In this document: piece by piece, positions 22,299-31,079 of the stretch | How positions within the stretch are numbered: the stretch's first letter is position 1 | Layout of the letters: every line of letters starts with the position of its first letter | NCBI GenBank assembly: GCA_947589225.1 | Contig: CANQBC010000009.1 | Coordinates: 1 to 64,000 of the forward strand | DNA length: 64,000 bases | Direction: 5' to 3' | Source of the DNA: an uncultured Oscillospiraceae bacterium | Lineage (GTDB): Bacteria; Bacillota; Clostridia; Oscillospirales; Oscillospiraceae | The notes under the pieces: generated by a model | What the model saw: only the letters and a program-made list of their open reading frames with translations | What the model was told of the DNA's origin: nothing | Database searches by the model: none | Program-made: the position numbers and the translations under genes

Positions 22299-25243
22299 TT
22301 TTCCCGCGCCTTGGCTTTCCTTTCTTCAAATATCTTCCCGATGAGCTCACGAACCGCGTCCATGTCGATGGGCTTAGCGAGGTGTCCGTCCATGCCGGCG
22401 TCAAAGGCGGCCTTCACGTCCTCGGCAAAGGTGTTGGCCGTCATGGCCACGATGGGGATGGTCTTTGCCTCGGGGTGGCCGCCGGCGCGGATGGCGCGGG
22501 TGGCCTCGTAGCCGTTCATCACCGGCATCTGCACGTCCATGAGGATCATGTCGAAGTGCCCGGGCTCGCCGCGTTCGAACATCTCGATGGCCTCCCGGCC
22601 GTTGACGGCAAGCTCGCTGTCCGCGCCCTCCATGGCGAGCATCTCGGTCAGTATCTCGGCGTTCAGATCGTTATCCTCGGCGATGAGGAAGCGCCGGCCG
22701 TTCAGAATGGCGGGCTGTGCCGCCGCGACCCCGTCCCGCGTCTCCGGTGATGTCTCGGCGAAGAATGGCCTCACGACGTTCCAAAAGGTGGACGCGAAAA
22801 AGGGCTTGGACATGAAAGCGCTGATGCCCGCCTTCCGGGCCTCCTCCTCAATGTCGCTCCAATCGTAGGAGGTCAACACCAGGATCGGTACGTCGCCGCC
22901 GATGCTCTCACGGATGGAACGCGCCGCCTCCACGCCGTTCATGTCGGGCATCTTCCAGTCCAGGAGAATGACATCGTAGCTCTCGCCGGCCTTAAAGGCT
23001 CTGATGGATTCCTCCACAGCGCCGGCGCCGCCGGTGACGTAGGAGACGGCCACGCCGGTGTCCCGCATGGTCTCCATCACGTCAAGGCACACGTCCTCGT
23101 CGTCGTCCGCCACCAGCAGCCGCGCCACCCGGCCCCTGAGCTCTTCGGCGGCCTCGGCCTTATCCGGCAGCGCGAAGGAGAGCTCCACGGTGAAGGTGCT
23201 GCCCTTGCCAAGAGCGCTTTCCACAGTGATGATGCCGCCCATCAGATCCACCAGATTCTTTGTGATGGCCATGCCGAGGCCCGTTCCCTGGATCTTGTTG
23301 GTGACGGAGCTGATCTCCCGGCTGAAGGGGACGAAGATCTGATCCAGGTATTCCCGGCTCATGCCGATCCCGTTGTCCCGGACGGTGAAGCGGAGCTTGG
23401 ACAGTTGGGGGGAGGAGCCGGGAAGCTCCGCCACGGTAAACTCGATGGCGCCGCCCTCCGGGGTGTACTTGACGGCGTTGGAGAGGAGGTTGATGAGGAT
23501 CTGGTTGAGCCTGAGCCTGTCGCCGATCAGCTTTTCGGGCGGCGCGCCCTTCAGGTGCATGGTGAAGCTCTGCCCTTTGGCCCTGGCCTGGGGGAGGATC
23601 ATGATATTGAGCTCGCCCATCAGGTCGGGCAGACTAAAGGTGTCGGGGTTTAGGGAGGTCTTGCCGCTCTCTATTTTGCTCATGTCCAGGACGTCGTTGA
23701 TGAGGCTCAGAAGGTGGTGGGAGGACGCCTTTATCTTCCGGGTGTACTCGTGTACCTTTTCCGCGTCGGTGGCATCCTTTTCAAGAAGCATGGTGAAGCC
23801 CACGATGGCGTTCATAGGGGTGCGGATGTCGTGGGACATGTTGGACAGGAAGTTCGATTTCGCCTCGTTGGCGCTTCTGGCGGCGGCCAGGGCCTCCTGG
23901 AGATTCCGGTTCATCTGCCGCTCAAGGGTTCGGTCTGACATGACGAAAATACATTTTTCCATGTCCCGGATGCCGGTATGGTAGATGGTCATCCTGTACC
24001 AGCGGCGTTCGCCGCTCTGCTGGTGCATATACTCACACTCGCGGTAGACGCTTCCGTTGAGGGGGATGGCCTGGAGCTCCGCCATGGGGATAAACACGTC
24101 GCCGTTGACGGCGCACTTTTCAAGAAAACGAATATTGCGCTCCGCGTCCTCAGCCCTGATGCCAAGCAGCCGCTCCACGTTGGGGCTTATGTAATCGGTG
24201 CGGAGGGTATCGAGATCCAGCATCAGAAATATGTCGTCAAGGCTTTCGGAGAGCGCGCCGTACATCATATCCCTGGACTGGAGCTCCATCCTGTTTTTTG
24301 CCGAGACACGGCGGCTCCTGATGACGAGAAGCGTAATGAGGGTTGCCCCGACGAGAAGGAATATACCGGCGAGGACAAGTATCGTGGTCTTTTGAACCGC
24401 CAGAAAGCCCGCGCTCACCACATCCTCCGGGACGGAGGAGACCAGCATGAAGTCCTGGAAGCCCACGGGCTGGTACAACACGCACCGCTCGGTTTCCCCG
24501 ATGGAGCAGAGGACAAGGCCCGACCCGCCCGCTTCCCAGTCGGAGCGCAGGGCGGCCAGCGAGTCCTCGCTCAAGTCGGACGCGCCCTTCAGGTATTGCA
24601 GGAAGTTTCCGAACACGCTGCCGCCGGATTGGGTGGAGAGCAGTACCCGGCCGTCGGAGTGGATGATGAAGCATCTGGCCTTGCCGGAGAAGGCGTCCAC
24701 CTTCAGAGAGCCGGCAAGGTCGGCGCTGGTAAAGCTCATGGCGACAGCGTCAAAACCGATGCCGTTGAAGGAGCCGTGTTCCGCCGGGGCAACAAAGACT
24801 GTGGCGTCCTCGCCGGAGGGGAGAGTATAGCCGGCCATAATGGGGGTGCGCTCCTTCATCACCTTATTCCAGCATCCGTCAAGCTCCATGTCCCGTTCCT
24901 CGCCATAGAGGGTGAAAGCCCTCCCGTCGTCCGTCAGGAAGTAGAACTCCGAAAAGCCCCAGTAGCCCTGCTTGGGTTCGATGTACTGCGCGGCGTCCTC
25001 GACGCTCTGATCGCCCATGCGGGCAAAGTATTGTCCCCAGTTTGTGAGAAGTCCGTAATTTCGCTCCACAAAGGCCCCGAAGGTGCGGTTGACCTGGATG
25101 TAGATCTCCTCCAAATGACCGGTACTGTCCTCAAATATGCGTTCAGATATGAAATTGTAGTACCATACTCCCAGCGCCGCCGCGGCCACCGCCACGGCGC
25201 AGATAAGCACCGGTGTAAATATTCTCCCAAACCACTTTTTCAT
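22295..25243 (-). CDS. Hybrid sensor histidine kinase with two receiver domains
   Basis: The protein has 982 residues. Order: membrane helix 12-32, extracellular sensor of about 250 residues (dCache-like), second helix 285-308, PAS domain about 325-440, HisKA with NFLSNMSHDIRTPMNAIVGF (H471), HATPase with GTGLGMAITKNLVDLMGG, receiver 1 (LLVADDDEDV, ILLDWKMPDMNG) and receiver 2 (FLIAEDNDLNAEI, MILMDVQMPVMNG). It has no HPt or output domain, so phosphate must pass to a separate partner not seen here. ATG 25243 is preferred because AAGGAG lies 8 nt upstream; the frame stays open for 27 more codons of promoter-like AT-rich DNA. It is translationally coupled to the solute-binding gene downstream. 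Confidence 0.92.
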   Translation of the reverse strand: MKKWFGRIFTPVLICAVAVAAAALGVWYYNFISERIFEDSTGHLEEIYIQVNRTFGAFVERNYGLLTNWGQYFARMGDQSVEDAAQYIEPKQGYWGFSEFYFLTDDGRAFTLYGEERDMELDGCWNKVMKERTPIMAGYTLPSGEDATVFVAPAEHGSFNGIGFDAVAMSFTSADLAGSLKVDAFSGKARCFIIHSDGRVLLSTQSGGSVFGNFLQYLKGASDLSEDSLAALRSDWEAGGSGLVLCSIGETERCVLYQPVGFQDFMLVSSVPEDVVSAGFLAVQKTTILVLAGIFLLVGATLITLLVIRSRRVSAKNRMELQSRDMMYGALSESLDDIFLMLDLDTLRTDYISPNVERLLGIRAEDAERNIRFLEKCAVNGDVFIPMAELQAIPLNGSVYRECEYMHQQSGERRWYRMTIYHTGIRDMEKCIFVMSDRTLERQMNRNLQEALAAARSANEAKSNFLSNMSHDIRTPMNAIVGFTMLLEKDATDAEKVHEYTRKIKASSHHLLSLINDVLDMSKIESGKTSLNPDTFSLPDLMGELNIMILPQARAKGQSFTMHLKGAPPEKLIGDRLRLNQILINLLSNAVKYTPEGGAIEFTVAELPGSSPQLSKLRFTVRDNGIGMSREYLDQIFVPFSREISSVTNKIQGTGLGMAITKNLVDLMGGIITVESALGKGSTFTVELSFALPDKAEAAEELRGRVARLLVADDDEDVCLDVMETMRDTGVAVSYVTGGAGAVEESIRAFKAGESYDVILLDWKMPDMNGVEAARSIRESIGGDVPILVLTSYDWSDIEEEARKAGISAFMSKPFFASTFWNVVRPFFAETSPETRDGVAAAQPAILNGRRFLIAEDNDLNAEILTEMLAMEGADSELAVNGREAIEMFERGEPGHFDMILMDVQMPVMNGYEATRAIRAGGHPEAKTIPIVAMTANTFAEDVKAAFDAGMDGHLAKPIDMDAVRELIGKIFEERKAKAREK

Positions 25244-25396
25244 TTCTGCGCTCCTTGCAAGTATTTGCGCGGATATGACCATATTTATATCATCATACCA
25301 TACAAAGAAAGAAAAAGCAATCAAAAACCCGGCTCTTTAAGGCGGGAGCCGCGGGAAAACCACAAAAAAAGACCGGCCGCGGGGCGGAGATACGGA

Positions 25397-25432
25397 GGAA
25401 ACGGCGTAAATGAACCATTCCACGCCGTTTCC
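25397..25432. other. Inverted repeat, possible weak terminator
   Basis: GGAAACGGCGT (25397-25407) and ACGCCGTTTCC (25422-25432) form an 11-bp perfect stem between the small YtxH-like gene and the kinase gene. A T-run is absent on both strands. Confidence 0.4.
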
Positions 25433-25489
25433 CCCCGCGCTCCTCCCGCCGGACGATCCAATAAGGCTTCGCGCGCCTTTTCCGGAAGA

Positions 25490-25648
25490 TCAGAGGCCCA
25501 TTGAGTCCGAGATATTCTCGATGATGTGGCCCGCGGTCTTGAAGAAGCGGCCGGCCGCGCTCATGCGCTTTTTGGGCATGGCGGCGATGGCACCCACGGC
25601 CCCGCCGGCGATCATGCCGATGGCTATGCCCTTGGCGAATTCAGTCAT
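25490..25648 (-). CDS. Small YtxH-like membrane protein (52 aa)
   Basis: ATG at 25648 has a near-perfect AAAGGAGGGG 8 nt upstream. The 52-residue product starts MTEFAKGIAIGMIAGGAVGA, a glycine-rich membrane helix, followed by PKKRMSAAGRFFKTAGHIIE, a basic amphipathic helix, and ends at the TGA at 25490. The plan (Gly-rich single helix, then amphipathic helix) is that of small YtxH-type proteins tied to stress or envelope in Firmicutes; function is not known. The strength of the RBS and the codon bias matching its neighbours argue that it is real. Confidence 0.75.
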   Translation of the reverse strand: MTEFAKGIAIGMIAGGAVGAIAAMPKKRMSAAGRFFKTAGHIIENISDSMGL

Positions 25649-25709
25649 AAAAACCCCTCCTTTGCGATCTCGTCTCTAGCTTTCCACAAGAGAGGGTAAA
25701 CTGTTCATG

Positions 25710-26090
25710 TTAATTTAAGGGAGTTGAACGGCACAGCGCAAACCACTGGCAGTCTGAGCAGATCTTCTCAAATTTTTTCGTTTCAAAAATATTCTTTCGC
25801 GCGAGCCCCGCAAGCTCCCGCCAGGGGAGCGTGACGCCGGGGGAGAGGCCCGTGGCGCTTTTCACGGCGGCGTCCATGGCGTCCACCTTTTCAAGGGTAG
25901 AGCAGGAGCCGTTTGACCTGTTGGGGCAGAACGCGCACAGCTCGTCGCAGCCGGAAATGATGTGAACGGGGGTTTCCGGCTGATTTTTCAGCGTCTCACA
26001 GAGCTTCGTCATATGATCCGTGAACGTCTGGTCGTACCCGTGGCCGGTGAATTTCTGGATGCACAGGGCGTGATGAGGACGCAGGTTCAT
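25710..26090 (-). CDS. DUF1284 family cysteine-rich protein
   Basis: The protein has 126 residues. It begins with the family signature LRPHHALCIQKFTGHGY, followed by a first Cys cluster (SGCDELCAFCPN) and a terminal cluster (ICSDCQWFALC). The cysteine spacing suggests an iron-sulfur or zinc centre. The biochemical role of DUF1284 is not established to my knowledge. Its start overlaps the biotin ligase stop by 4 bp (ATGA), so the two are coupled. The gene is full length for the family. Confidence 0.82.
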   Translation of the reverse strand: MNLRPHHALCIQKFTGHGYDQTFTDHMTKLCETLKNQPETPVHIISGCDELCAFCPNRSNGSCSTLEKVDAMDAAVKSATGLSPGVTLPWRELAGLARKNIFETKKFEKICSDCQWFALCRSTPLN

Positions 26091-26872
26091 GGTTTGCCTC
26101 CCGCGGGGCGGATGGTGATCTCGCCGCCGGAAAGGGCCTCCTCGCCCCCGTCCTCATAGCGCACCAGAAGGCGGCAGCGCTCGTCGGAACCGAGGACAAG
26201 GGCGCGGCGCGTATCGCCGCCCCGGTGGACGTCCACGTAATCATTGACGTAAAGAAGCCGAGGGGCGTAGGCGGCCGCGAGGCCGCGGGCGGGCAGGGAG
26301 GAGTAGATCCGGTAAAACTCCGAGATCACCGCGGCGGCCAGGGGGGCGAGGGAGCCCGGGCGGGGCGTCTCCAGCACCGCGCCGGCGATCCCGGCAAGCT
26401 CCGGCGGGAAGCCGCCGGGGGGCGGGGAGACGTTGACGCCGACGCCCAGGATGAGGTGGGAAACGGCGCCGTCGGGGGCGAAAACCGCCTCGGTGAGTAT
26501 TCCGCAGACCTTTTTGCCGTTCAGATATACGTCGTTGACCCATTTGATCCCGGCCCTGACGGCAAAGACCGCCTCCAGCGCCCGGCACACCGCCACGGCG
26601 GCGGCGGGGGTGACGAGGGTGAGGTCGTCTTTTGAAAGCGAGGGGTGGAGCAAAAGGCTCATGTAAAGGCCCGAGCCCTCGGGGGAGTAAAAGCTCCTCC
26701 CGAGACGCCCGCGTCCCCCGGTCTGGCGTCTGGCTATGAGGACGCTGTCCGCCGGGAAGGAGGCGGCGACGGCCTTGAGAGACGAGTTCGTCGACGCGCA
26801 CTCGTCCACCACGCGGACGGTGAGGGTATCGGGCGTGCCGCTCAAAAGCGATAAGATCTCCCGCTCAGTCAA
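26087..26872 (-). CDS. birA: Biotin--[acetyl-CoA-carboxylase] ligase, no repressor domain
   Basis: The protein has 261 residues. The catalytic BPL/LplA domain has the biotinyl-AMP loop GGRGRLGRSFYSPEGSGLYM, the lysine segment IKWVNDVYLNGKKVCGILTE and a C-terminal SH3-like domain. It attaches biotin to carrier proteins such as AccB or decarboxylase subunits. There is no N-terminal helix-turn-helix, so it is the class I, non-regulatory type and cannot act as the biotin repressor. It overlaps the Cys-rich gene upstream by 8 bp and DUF1284 downstream by 4 bp, giving a three-gene unit. The link between biotin transfer and the two Cys-rich partners is unexplained. Confidence 0.93.
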   Translation of the reverse strand: MTEREILSLLSGTPDTLTVRVVDECASTNSSLKAVAASFPADSVLIARRQTGGRGRLGRSFYSPEGSGLYMSLLLHPSLSKDDLTLVTPAAAVAVCRALEAVFAVRAGIKWVNDVYLNGKKVCGILTEAVFAPDGAVSHLILGVGVNVSPPPGGFPPELAGIAGAVLETPRPGSLAPLAAAVISEFYRIYSSLPARGLAAAYAPRLLYVNDYVDVHRGGDTRRALVLGSDERCRLLVRYEDGGEEALSGGEITIRPAGGKP

Positions 26873-27080
26873 TGGAAAAATCCTCCTGGGCGTATTTCTC
26901 CGAGGGCACGGGAGCGGGACAGGGCGGCTCCCGCTTTAAGGGGTCGTAGGCGAATTTCCGGCATTGGCCGGCGGAGGAGACGACGCCGCGCCTCAAACAG
27001 GCGACCTCCGTTTCGCTGATGCGCGTGCCGCTTTGACAATAGGCGCAGCACGGCTCGATGTTTTTGTTGAAAAGCTTCAT
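26865..27080 (-). CDS. Small cysteine-rich protein
   Basis: The protein has 71 residues. Cysteines occur as EPCCAYC (N-terminal), VACLRRG and AGQCRKFAYDPLKR, a pattern that could hold a zinc or iron-sulfur centre. The C-terminal part after PLKREPPCPAPVP is probably disordered. It is the first gene of the birA unit, with an 8-bp overlap. GGGAGGGCATCGC upstream of the ATG gives a usable RBS. I do not recognise a named family; short proteins of this plan are common in Oscillospiraceae as hypothetical proteins. Confidence 0.7.
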   Translation of the reverse strand: MKLFNKNIEPCCAYCQSGTRISETEVACLRRGVVSSAGQCRKFAYDPLKREPPCPAPVPSEKYAQEDFSID

Positions 27081-27148
27081 GCGATGCCCTCCCGTCGCTA
27101 TATTAAAAATTCAATATATATTCGCGTACGCGGATATTATACATCAGG

Positions 27149-28315
27149 TTATTCCTTTTTTCCACCTGTTTTTCCGCTTAAATTTACAGCGACCCGGGAC
27201 ACGACGAGAAAAGAGGCCAGGAGCCCGGCGGAGAGGACGGCGGAGCCGCGCAGGGAGGAGACGAAGTCCAAGCCGGCCAGATCATTGAGCTGCAGGGCAA
27301 GGAATTCGCCCACGGGCGTATCCACGGAAATAAAGGAGGCGGCAATGCCGGCAAGGCCGGCGGAGAGAAGGCCGTGGAGGAGCTTTCCGAGAATATAGGT
27401 TTTCGCGGAGAGGCCCGTTTCGGCCAGGAAAGAAAGAACCTGGCAATGTACCGAAAGACCGGCCCACCCCAGCATGAAGGCGGCCATGGCGATGGAGGCG
27501 GTGAGACTTCCGGTGGCGCCGCGAAGGCTCCACACGCCGCCGGTCAGCTCCAGAAGCCCCGACAGGATCGCGGACGCCCAGCTCTCGTCAAGTCCCAGGA
27601 GTCCGAACAGCGCGCCAAGGGCGTCGGAAAGGCCGGAGAGAAAAAGGAGTTTGAGCAGGACGGAGAAGAAGATCACAAACCCGCAGATGCCAAGGCAGGA
27701 CTGGAAGGAGGAGCTGACGGCTTTGACAAAGGCGGCGGGGAAGGGCGTCCGGGGGGCGTCGGCGCGGGCGGGGCGCGTGACGCCCCCGCGGCCCCCGTGG
27801 CCCCGAAATATAAGACCCACCAGAACGGACGCCAGAAGGTGGGTAAGATACAGCACCAGCCCCACGGCGGAGCTTGAGAAGATCCCGGCGCCCACCACGC
27901 CGAAGATAAAGGCGGGGCCCGAGTTGTTGCAGAAGGCCAGCATCCGCTCGGCCTCGCGCTTGGAGCATTTTTTGCTCTGATAGAGATTGATCACCGTTTT
28001 CGCGCCCACCGGGTAGCCGCCGATAAAACCCAGGATCAGCGCCGGGGCGCAGCCCCCGCCCACGTTAAAAAGGGGCTCCATCAGAGGCGACATGAGCCGA
28101 CCCAGGCTGTCGGCAAGGCCCAGCTCCACGGTCAGGGAGGAGAGCACGAAAAACGGGAAAAGCGACGGGATGAGGACATTGAAGCACAGCTCCACGCCGC
28201 CCTTTGCCGCTTCGACCATCTGAGACGGCAGAAGTATGAGGCCCACGGTTACCCCGGCAAGGCCGAGGATGGTCAAAAGGTCAAACGCTTTCCGGCGCGC
28301 GGTCTGGAGAGACAT
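27149..28315 (-). CDS. ylbJ: Sporulation integral membrane protein YlbJ-like
   Basis: The protein has 388 residues and about eight membrane helices with the nucleoside-recognition (Gate) fold: LIPSLFPFFVLSSLTVELGL, LILGFIGGYPVGAKT and AFCNNSGPAFIFGVVGAGIF. In Bacillus, YlbJ is made in the mother cell under sigma-E and is needed for normal spore cortex and heat resistance. Length fits YlbJ better than the shorter SpmA/SpmB halves. It is transcribed away from the yqfC-yqfD sporulation pair, and the shared 143-bp gap would carry both control regions. A stretch in the gap resembles the T arm of a tRNA but does not fold properly. Confidence 0.88.
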   Translation of the reverse strand: MSLQTARRKAFDLLTILGLAGVTVGLILLPSQMVEAAKGGVELCFNVLIPSLFPFFVLSSLTVELGLADSLGRLMSPLMEPLFNVGGGCAPALILGFIGGYPVGAKTVINLYQSKKCSKREAERMLAFCNNSGPAFIFGVVGAGIFSSSAVGLVLYLTHLLASVLVGLIFRGHGGRGGVTRPARADAPRTPFPAAFVKAVSSSFQSCLGICGFVIFFSVLLKLLFLSGLSDALGALFGLLGLDESWASAILSGLLELTGGVWSLRGATGSLTASIAMAAFMLGWAGLSVHCQVLSFLAETGLSAKTYILGKLLHGLLSAGLAGIAASFISVDTPVGEFLALQLNDLAGLDFVSSLRGSAVLSAGLLASFLVVSRVAVNLSGKTGGKKE

Positions 28316-28458
28316 AATATTACCCCTTTCAGGCTGAGACGGCGAAGGCCGGACCCGCCGGTTCGATTCCCGTCCCCTTAAGAGTATGTTCGGGGTGGCC
28401 TAAAATTGCCGCCTTACACATAAGCTTTAGGGATATACAAGCTGTGGAGGCGAAGAAT

Positions 28459-28740
28459 ATGCGGAAAAAGCGGGGCGGGAACGCCATTTTAAAGGTATCG
28501 GAGATATTTGACCTGCCGGGGGAGGCGGGCATCGGGGTGCCGCGGGTGACGGTGACCGGCTCCCACACCGTCCATGTGGAGAACCACCGGGGGCTTTTGG
28601 AGTACGGGCCGGAGGCCATCATCGCCAACTGCGCGGGGCTGATGGTGAAGATCCGGGGCGCGGGGCTGGAGATCTCCGCCATGAGCGACATGGAGCTTGT
28701 GGTGACGGGGAAGGTCGCCGGCGTGGAGCTGATCTCCTAG
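28459..28740 (+). CDS. yqfC: Sporulation protein YqfC (YabP family)
   Basis: The protein has 93 residues. The YabP/YqfC core is visible in RVTVTGSHTVHVENHRGLLE and YGPEAIIANCAGLMVKIRGAGLEI. ATG 28459 is chosen because GGAGG ends 8 nt upstream; the GTG at 28444 has no RBS. In Bacillus the gene is in the sigma-E regulon. GATATACAAGC at 28431-28441 resembles a sigma-E -10 element (CATACAAT-like) with a possible ATA-type -35 about 14 bp upstream, though this is weak. It is followed 9 bp later by yqfD, the conserved partner. Confidence 0.92.
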   Translation: MRKKRGGNAILKVSEIFDLPGEAGIGVPRVTVTGSHTVHVENHRGLLEYGPEAIIANCAGLMVKIRGAGLEISAMSDMELVVTGKVAGVELIS

Positions 28741-28749
28741 GAGGACGCC

Positions 28750-29952
28750 ATGGGAGTTGTCATGAATTTCATCCGGGGCTGGGCGCGGGTCGAGCTCGCG
28801 TGCCGGTACTCCGAGCGGGCGGTGAACATATGCGCCCGGAACCATGTGGAATTTTGGGATCTGAAACGCACGGAGGACGGCGCGGCGCAGATGAGCGTCA
28901 GCATTCCGGGGTATCTGAAGCTCCGGCGGGTGGCGGGGGAGACGGGCGCGTTTTCGGTGAAGATCGTGAGAAGGAGCGGCGTGCCCTTCTTCCTCTGGCG
29001 GATAAGAAAACGCTACGCGCTGCTCATCGGCCTTATAGCGTGCGTGCTTCTGACGGCGCTCTCTTCCGTTTATGTATGGCAGATCGATGTGGTGGGGAAC
29101 GAGACGGTGCCCACGTCGCAAATACTGGCGGCGCTGAGAAACGAAGGAGTCGATATCGGCACCTGCGTTCTGGACATAACCGAGGAGCGGGTGGCCAACA
29201 GGATGCTGCTGGATATCCCGGAGTTGAGCTTCATAACGCTCAATAACCACGGCAGCCGCATTGAGGTCATTGTCCGGGAGAAGGTGGCAAAGCCGGAGCT
29301 CTACGACCGGGAAGTCCCCACGGGGGTTTTTGCCCGGAAGGCGGGTATAATAAGTGAGATAACCGCCCTCGAGGGGTGGCAGACCGTAAAGGCGGGGGAC
29401 GCGGTGGACGCGGGAGACGAGCTGATTTCCGCCTGGGTGCCCCAGGGGAAGGGGTTTTTGACCCACGCCTCCGGCAAAGTCCAGGCCAGGACATGGTACG
29501 AGATGAGCCTTAAAATGCCCCTCGAGACGGCAAAAAAAGAGTACACCGGGGAAAAACATACCCGCACGGCAATTATTTTGGGTGGAAAAAGGATAAATCT
29601 TTATTTTTTGGGTGGAAATCCATATGGCAGTTGTGATAAAATAACTACGTATAAGACGTTGACCCTCCCCGGCGGGGCGGTGCTGCCGGTGAAGATTGTG
29701 AGGGATACCTACGAGGAGTACGACAGAACGACCGCCGGACTTTCCGAGGAGGAGGCGGGGCAGATCCTGTCCGTAAAGCTTCTGGAGCTTCTTGAGGATG
29801 AGATCGGGGACGGATGGATCGTCTCCCGGGAGTTTGAGACGAAAAACGACAACGGCGTCGTCACCGTCACCCTTCACGCCGAGTGCGTGGAGGAGATCGG
29901 CGTCGAGCGGAAGCTGACGGAGGAGGAGATTGCCGCCATAGGGCAGGGGTAA
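28750..29952 (+). CDS. yqfD: Sporulation protein YqfD (stage IV)
   Basis: The protein has 400 residues. A soluble N-terminal YqfD domain (1-90) precedes one membrane helix (YALLIGLIACVLLTALSSVYV, about 97-117), then a POTRA-like part (WQIDVVGNETVPTSQILAAL, NRMLLDIPELSFITLN) outside the membrane. YqfD is a mother-cell protein made under sigma-E and required at stage IV of sporulation, with a membrane-assembly-like plan. TAGGAGGACGCC upstream of ATG is a strong RBS. The local stretch 29560-29640 is AT-richer and encodes HTRTAIILGGKRINLYFLGG, still in frame. Confidence 0.93.
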   Translation: MGVVMNFIRGWARVELACRYSERAVNICARNHVEFWDLKRTEDGAAQMSVSIPGYLKLRRVAGETGAFSVKIVRRSGVPFFLWRIRKRYALLIGLIACVLLTALSSVYVWQIDVVGNETVPTSQILAALRNEGVDIGTCVLDITEERVANRMLLDIPELSFITLNNHGSRIEVIVREKVAKPELYDREVPTGVFARKAGIISEITALEGWQTVKAGDAVDAGDELISAWVPQGKGFLTHASGKVQARTWYEMSLKMPLETAKKEYTGEKHTRTAIILGGKRINLYFLGGNPYGSCDKITTYKTLTLPGGAVLPVKIVRDTYEEYDRTTAGLSEEEAGQILSVKLLELLEDEIGDGWIVSREFETKNDNGVVTVTLHAECVEEIGVERKLTEEEIAAIGQG

Positions 29953-30000
29953 GCCCTGCGGCGGAGAGGGTTATTTCCCATACCAAAGAGAGGTTACCAT

Positions 30001-31002
30001 ATGACAGAACAGATCATGAATATCGACCGGATGGAGAACATCATAAGCGTCTTTGGCTCCTTTGACGAGAACCTGCGGCTCATTGAGGCGGAGCTGGGTG
30101 TGCGTGTGACCGACCGGGAGTCGGAGCTGAAGATCTCCGGAGAGGCGGAAAACGTCATGTATGCCCAGAGGGCCATCGAGGGCCTGATGAGGCTGGCCGC
30201 CAAGGGGGAGAACATCGAGGAGCAGAACGTCCGCTACGTGCTGGGCCTGGTGCGGGCCGGGCAGGACGACAAAATAGGAGAGCTTTCCCGCGACGTCATC
30301 TGCGTCACCGCCAAAGGCAAGCCCATCAAGGCCAAGACCCTGGGGCAGAAGAAATACGTGGACGCCATACTTAAAAACACCGTCACCATCGGCATCGGCC
30401 CCGCCGGCACCGGAAAAACGTACCTGGCCGTGGCCGCCGCCGTGACGGCCTTTCGGGCAAAGAGCGTCAACCGCATCATCCTCACCCGCCCGGCGGTGGA
30501 GGCTGGGGAGCGGCTGGGTTTTCTTCCGGGGGATCTGCAGTCCAAGGTCGACCCGTACCTCAGGCCCCTCTACGACGCCCTCTTCGACATGCTGGGGGCG
30601 GAGACGTACCAGAAGTATTTAGAGCGCGGCGACATCGAGGTGGCGCCCCTGGCGTATATGCGGGGCCGGACGCTGGACGACAGCTTCATTATCCTGGACG
30701 AGGCTCAGAATACCTCCCGGGAGCAGATGAAGATGTTCCTGACGCGCCTGGGCTTTGGTTCAAAGATCGTCATCACCGGCGACGAGACGCAGATCGACCT
30801 GCCGGCGGACAAGGTGTCCGGCCTTCGGGAGGCCGTCCGGGTCCTGGACGGGGTGGAGGACATCGCCATCATGCGGCTAAGCTCCGCGGACGTGGTGCGC
30901 CACGTCCTGGTCCAGCGCATTGTGGAGGCGTATGACCGATACGAGCGGGCAAAGCAGGGCGGGAGCGGCAATAGTCAAAATAAGCCGCAAAGGCGGAAGT
31001 AA
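30001..31002 (+). CDS. phoH: PhoH family ATPase
   Basis: The protein has 333 residues. A KH-like N-terminal segment (about 15-80) precedes the PhoH ATPase: Walker A in [20 protein letters not shown], the [15 protein letters not shown] segment, and Walker B in [18 protein letters not shown], then [15 protein letters not shown]. PhoH works with YbeY in RNA metabolism and ribosome maturation in several bacteria. It follows yqfD directly, as in many Firmicutes. The gene that usually comes next, the HD-domain pgpH/yqfF, is missing and an M32 carboxypeptidase is found instead. Confidence 0.94.
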   Translation: MTEQIMNIDRMENIISVFGSFDENLRLIEAELGVRVTDRESELKISGEAENVMYAQRAIEGLMRLAAKGENIEEQNVRYVLGLVRAGQDDKIGELSRDVICVTAKGKPIKAKTLGQKKYVDAILKNTVTIGIGPAGTGKTYLAVAAAVTAFRAKSVNRIILTRPAVEAGERLGFLPGDLQSKVDPYLRPLYDALFDMLGAETYQKYLERGDIEVAPLAYMRGRTLDDSFIILDEAQNTSREQMKMFLTRLGFGSKIVITGDETQIDLPADKVSGLREAVRVLDGVEDIAIMRLSSADVVRHVLVQRIVEAYDRYERAKQGGSGNSQNKPQRRK

Positions 31003-31079
31003 TCTCTCCGGCCGCCGCGCGGCCGGCTGACAGATCCCCCGAAGGGGGAGGCAATACACAGGTAAGGAGATATTAACAA

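Noticed and set aside
28355..28382. tRNA-like T arm (GGTTCGATTCC) between ylbJ and yqfC
   Set aside because: The stem has a mismatch, and no matching acceptor, D or anticodon arms are found on either strand.
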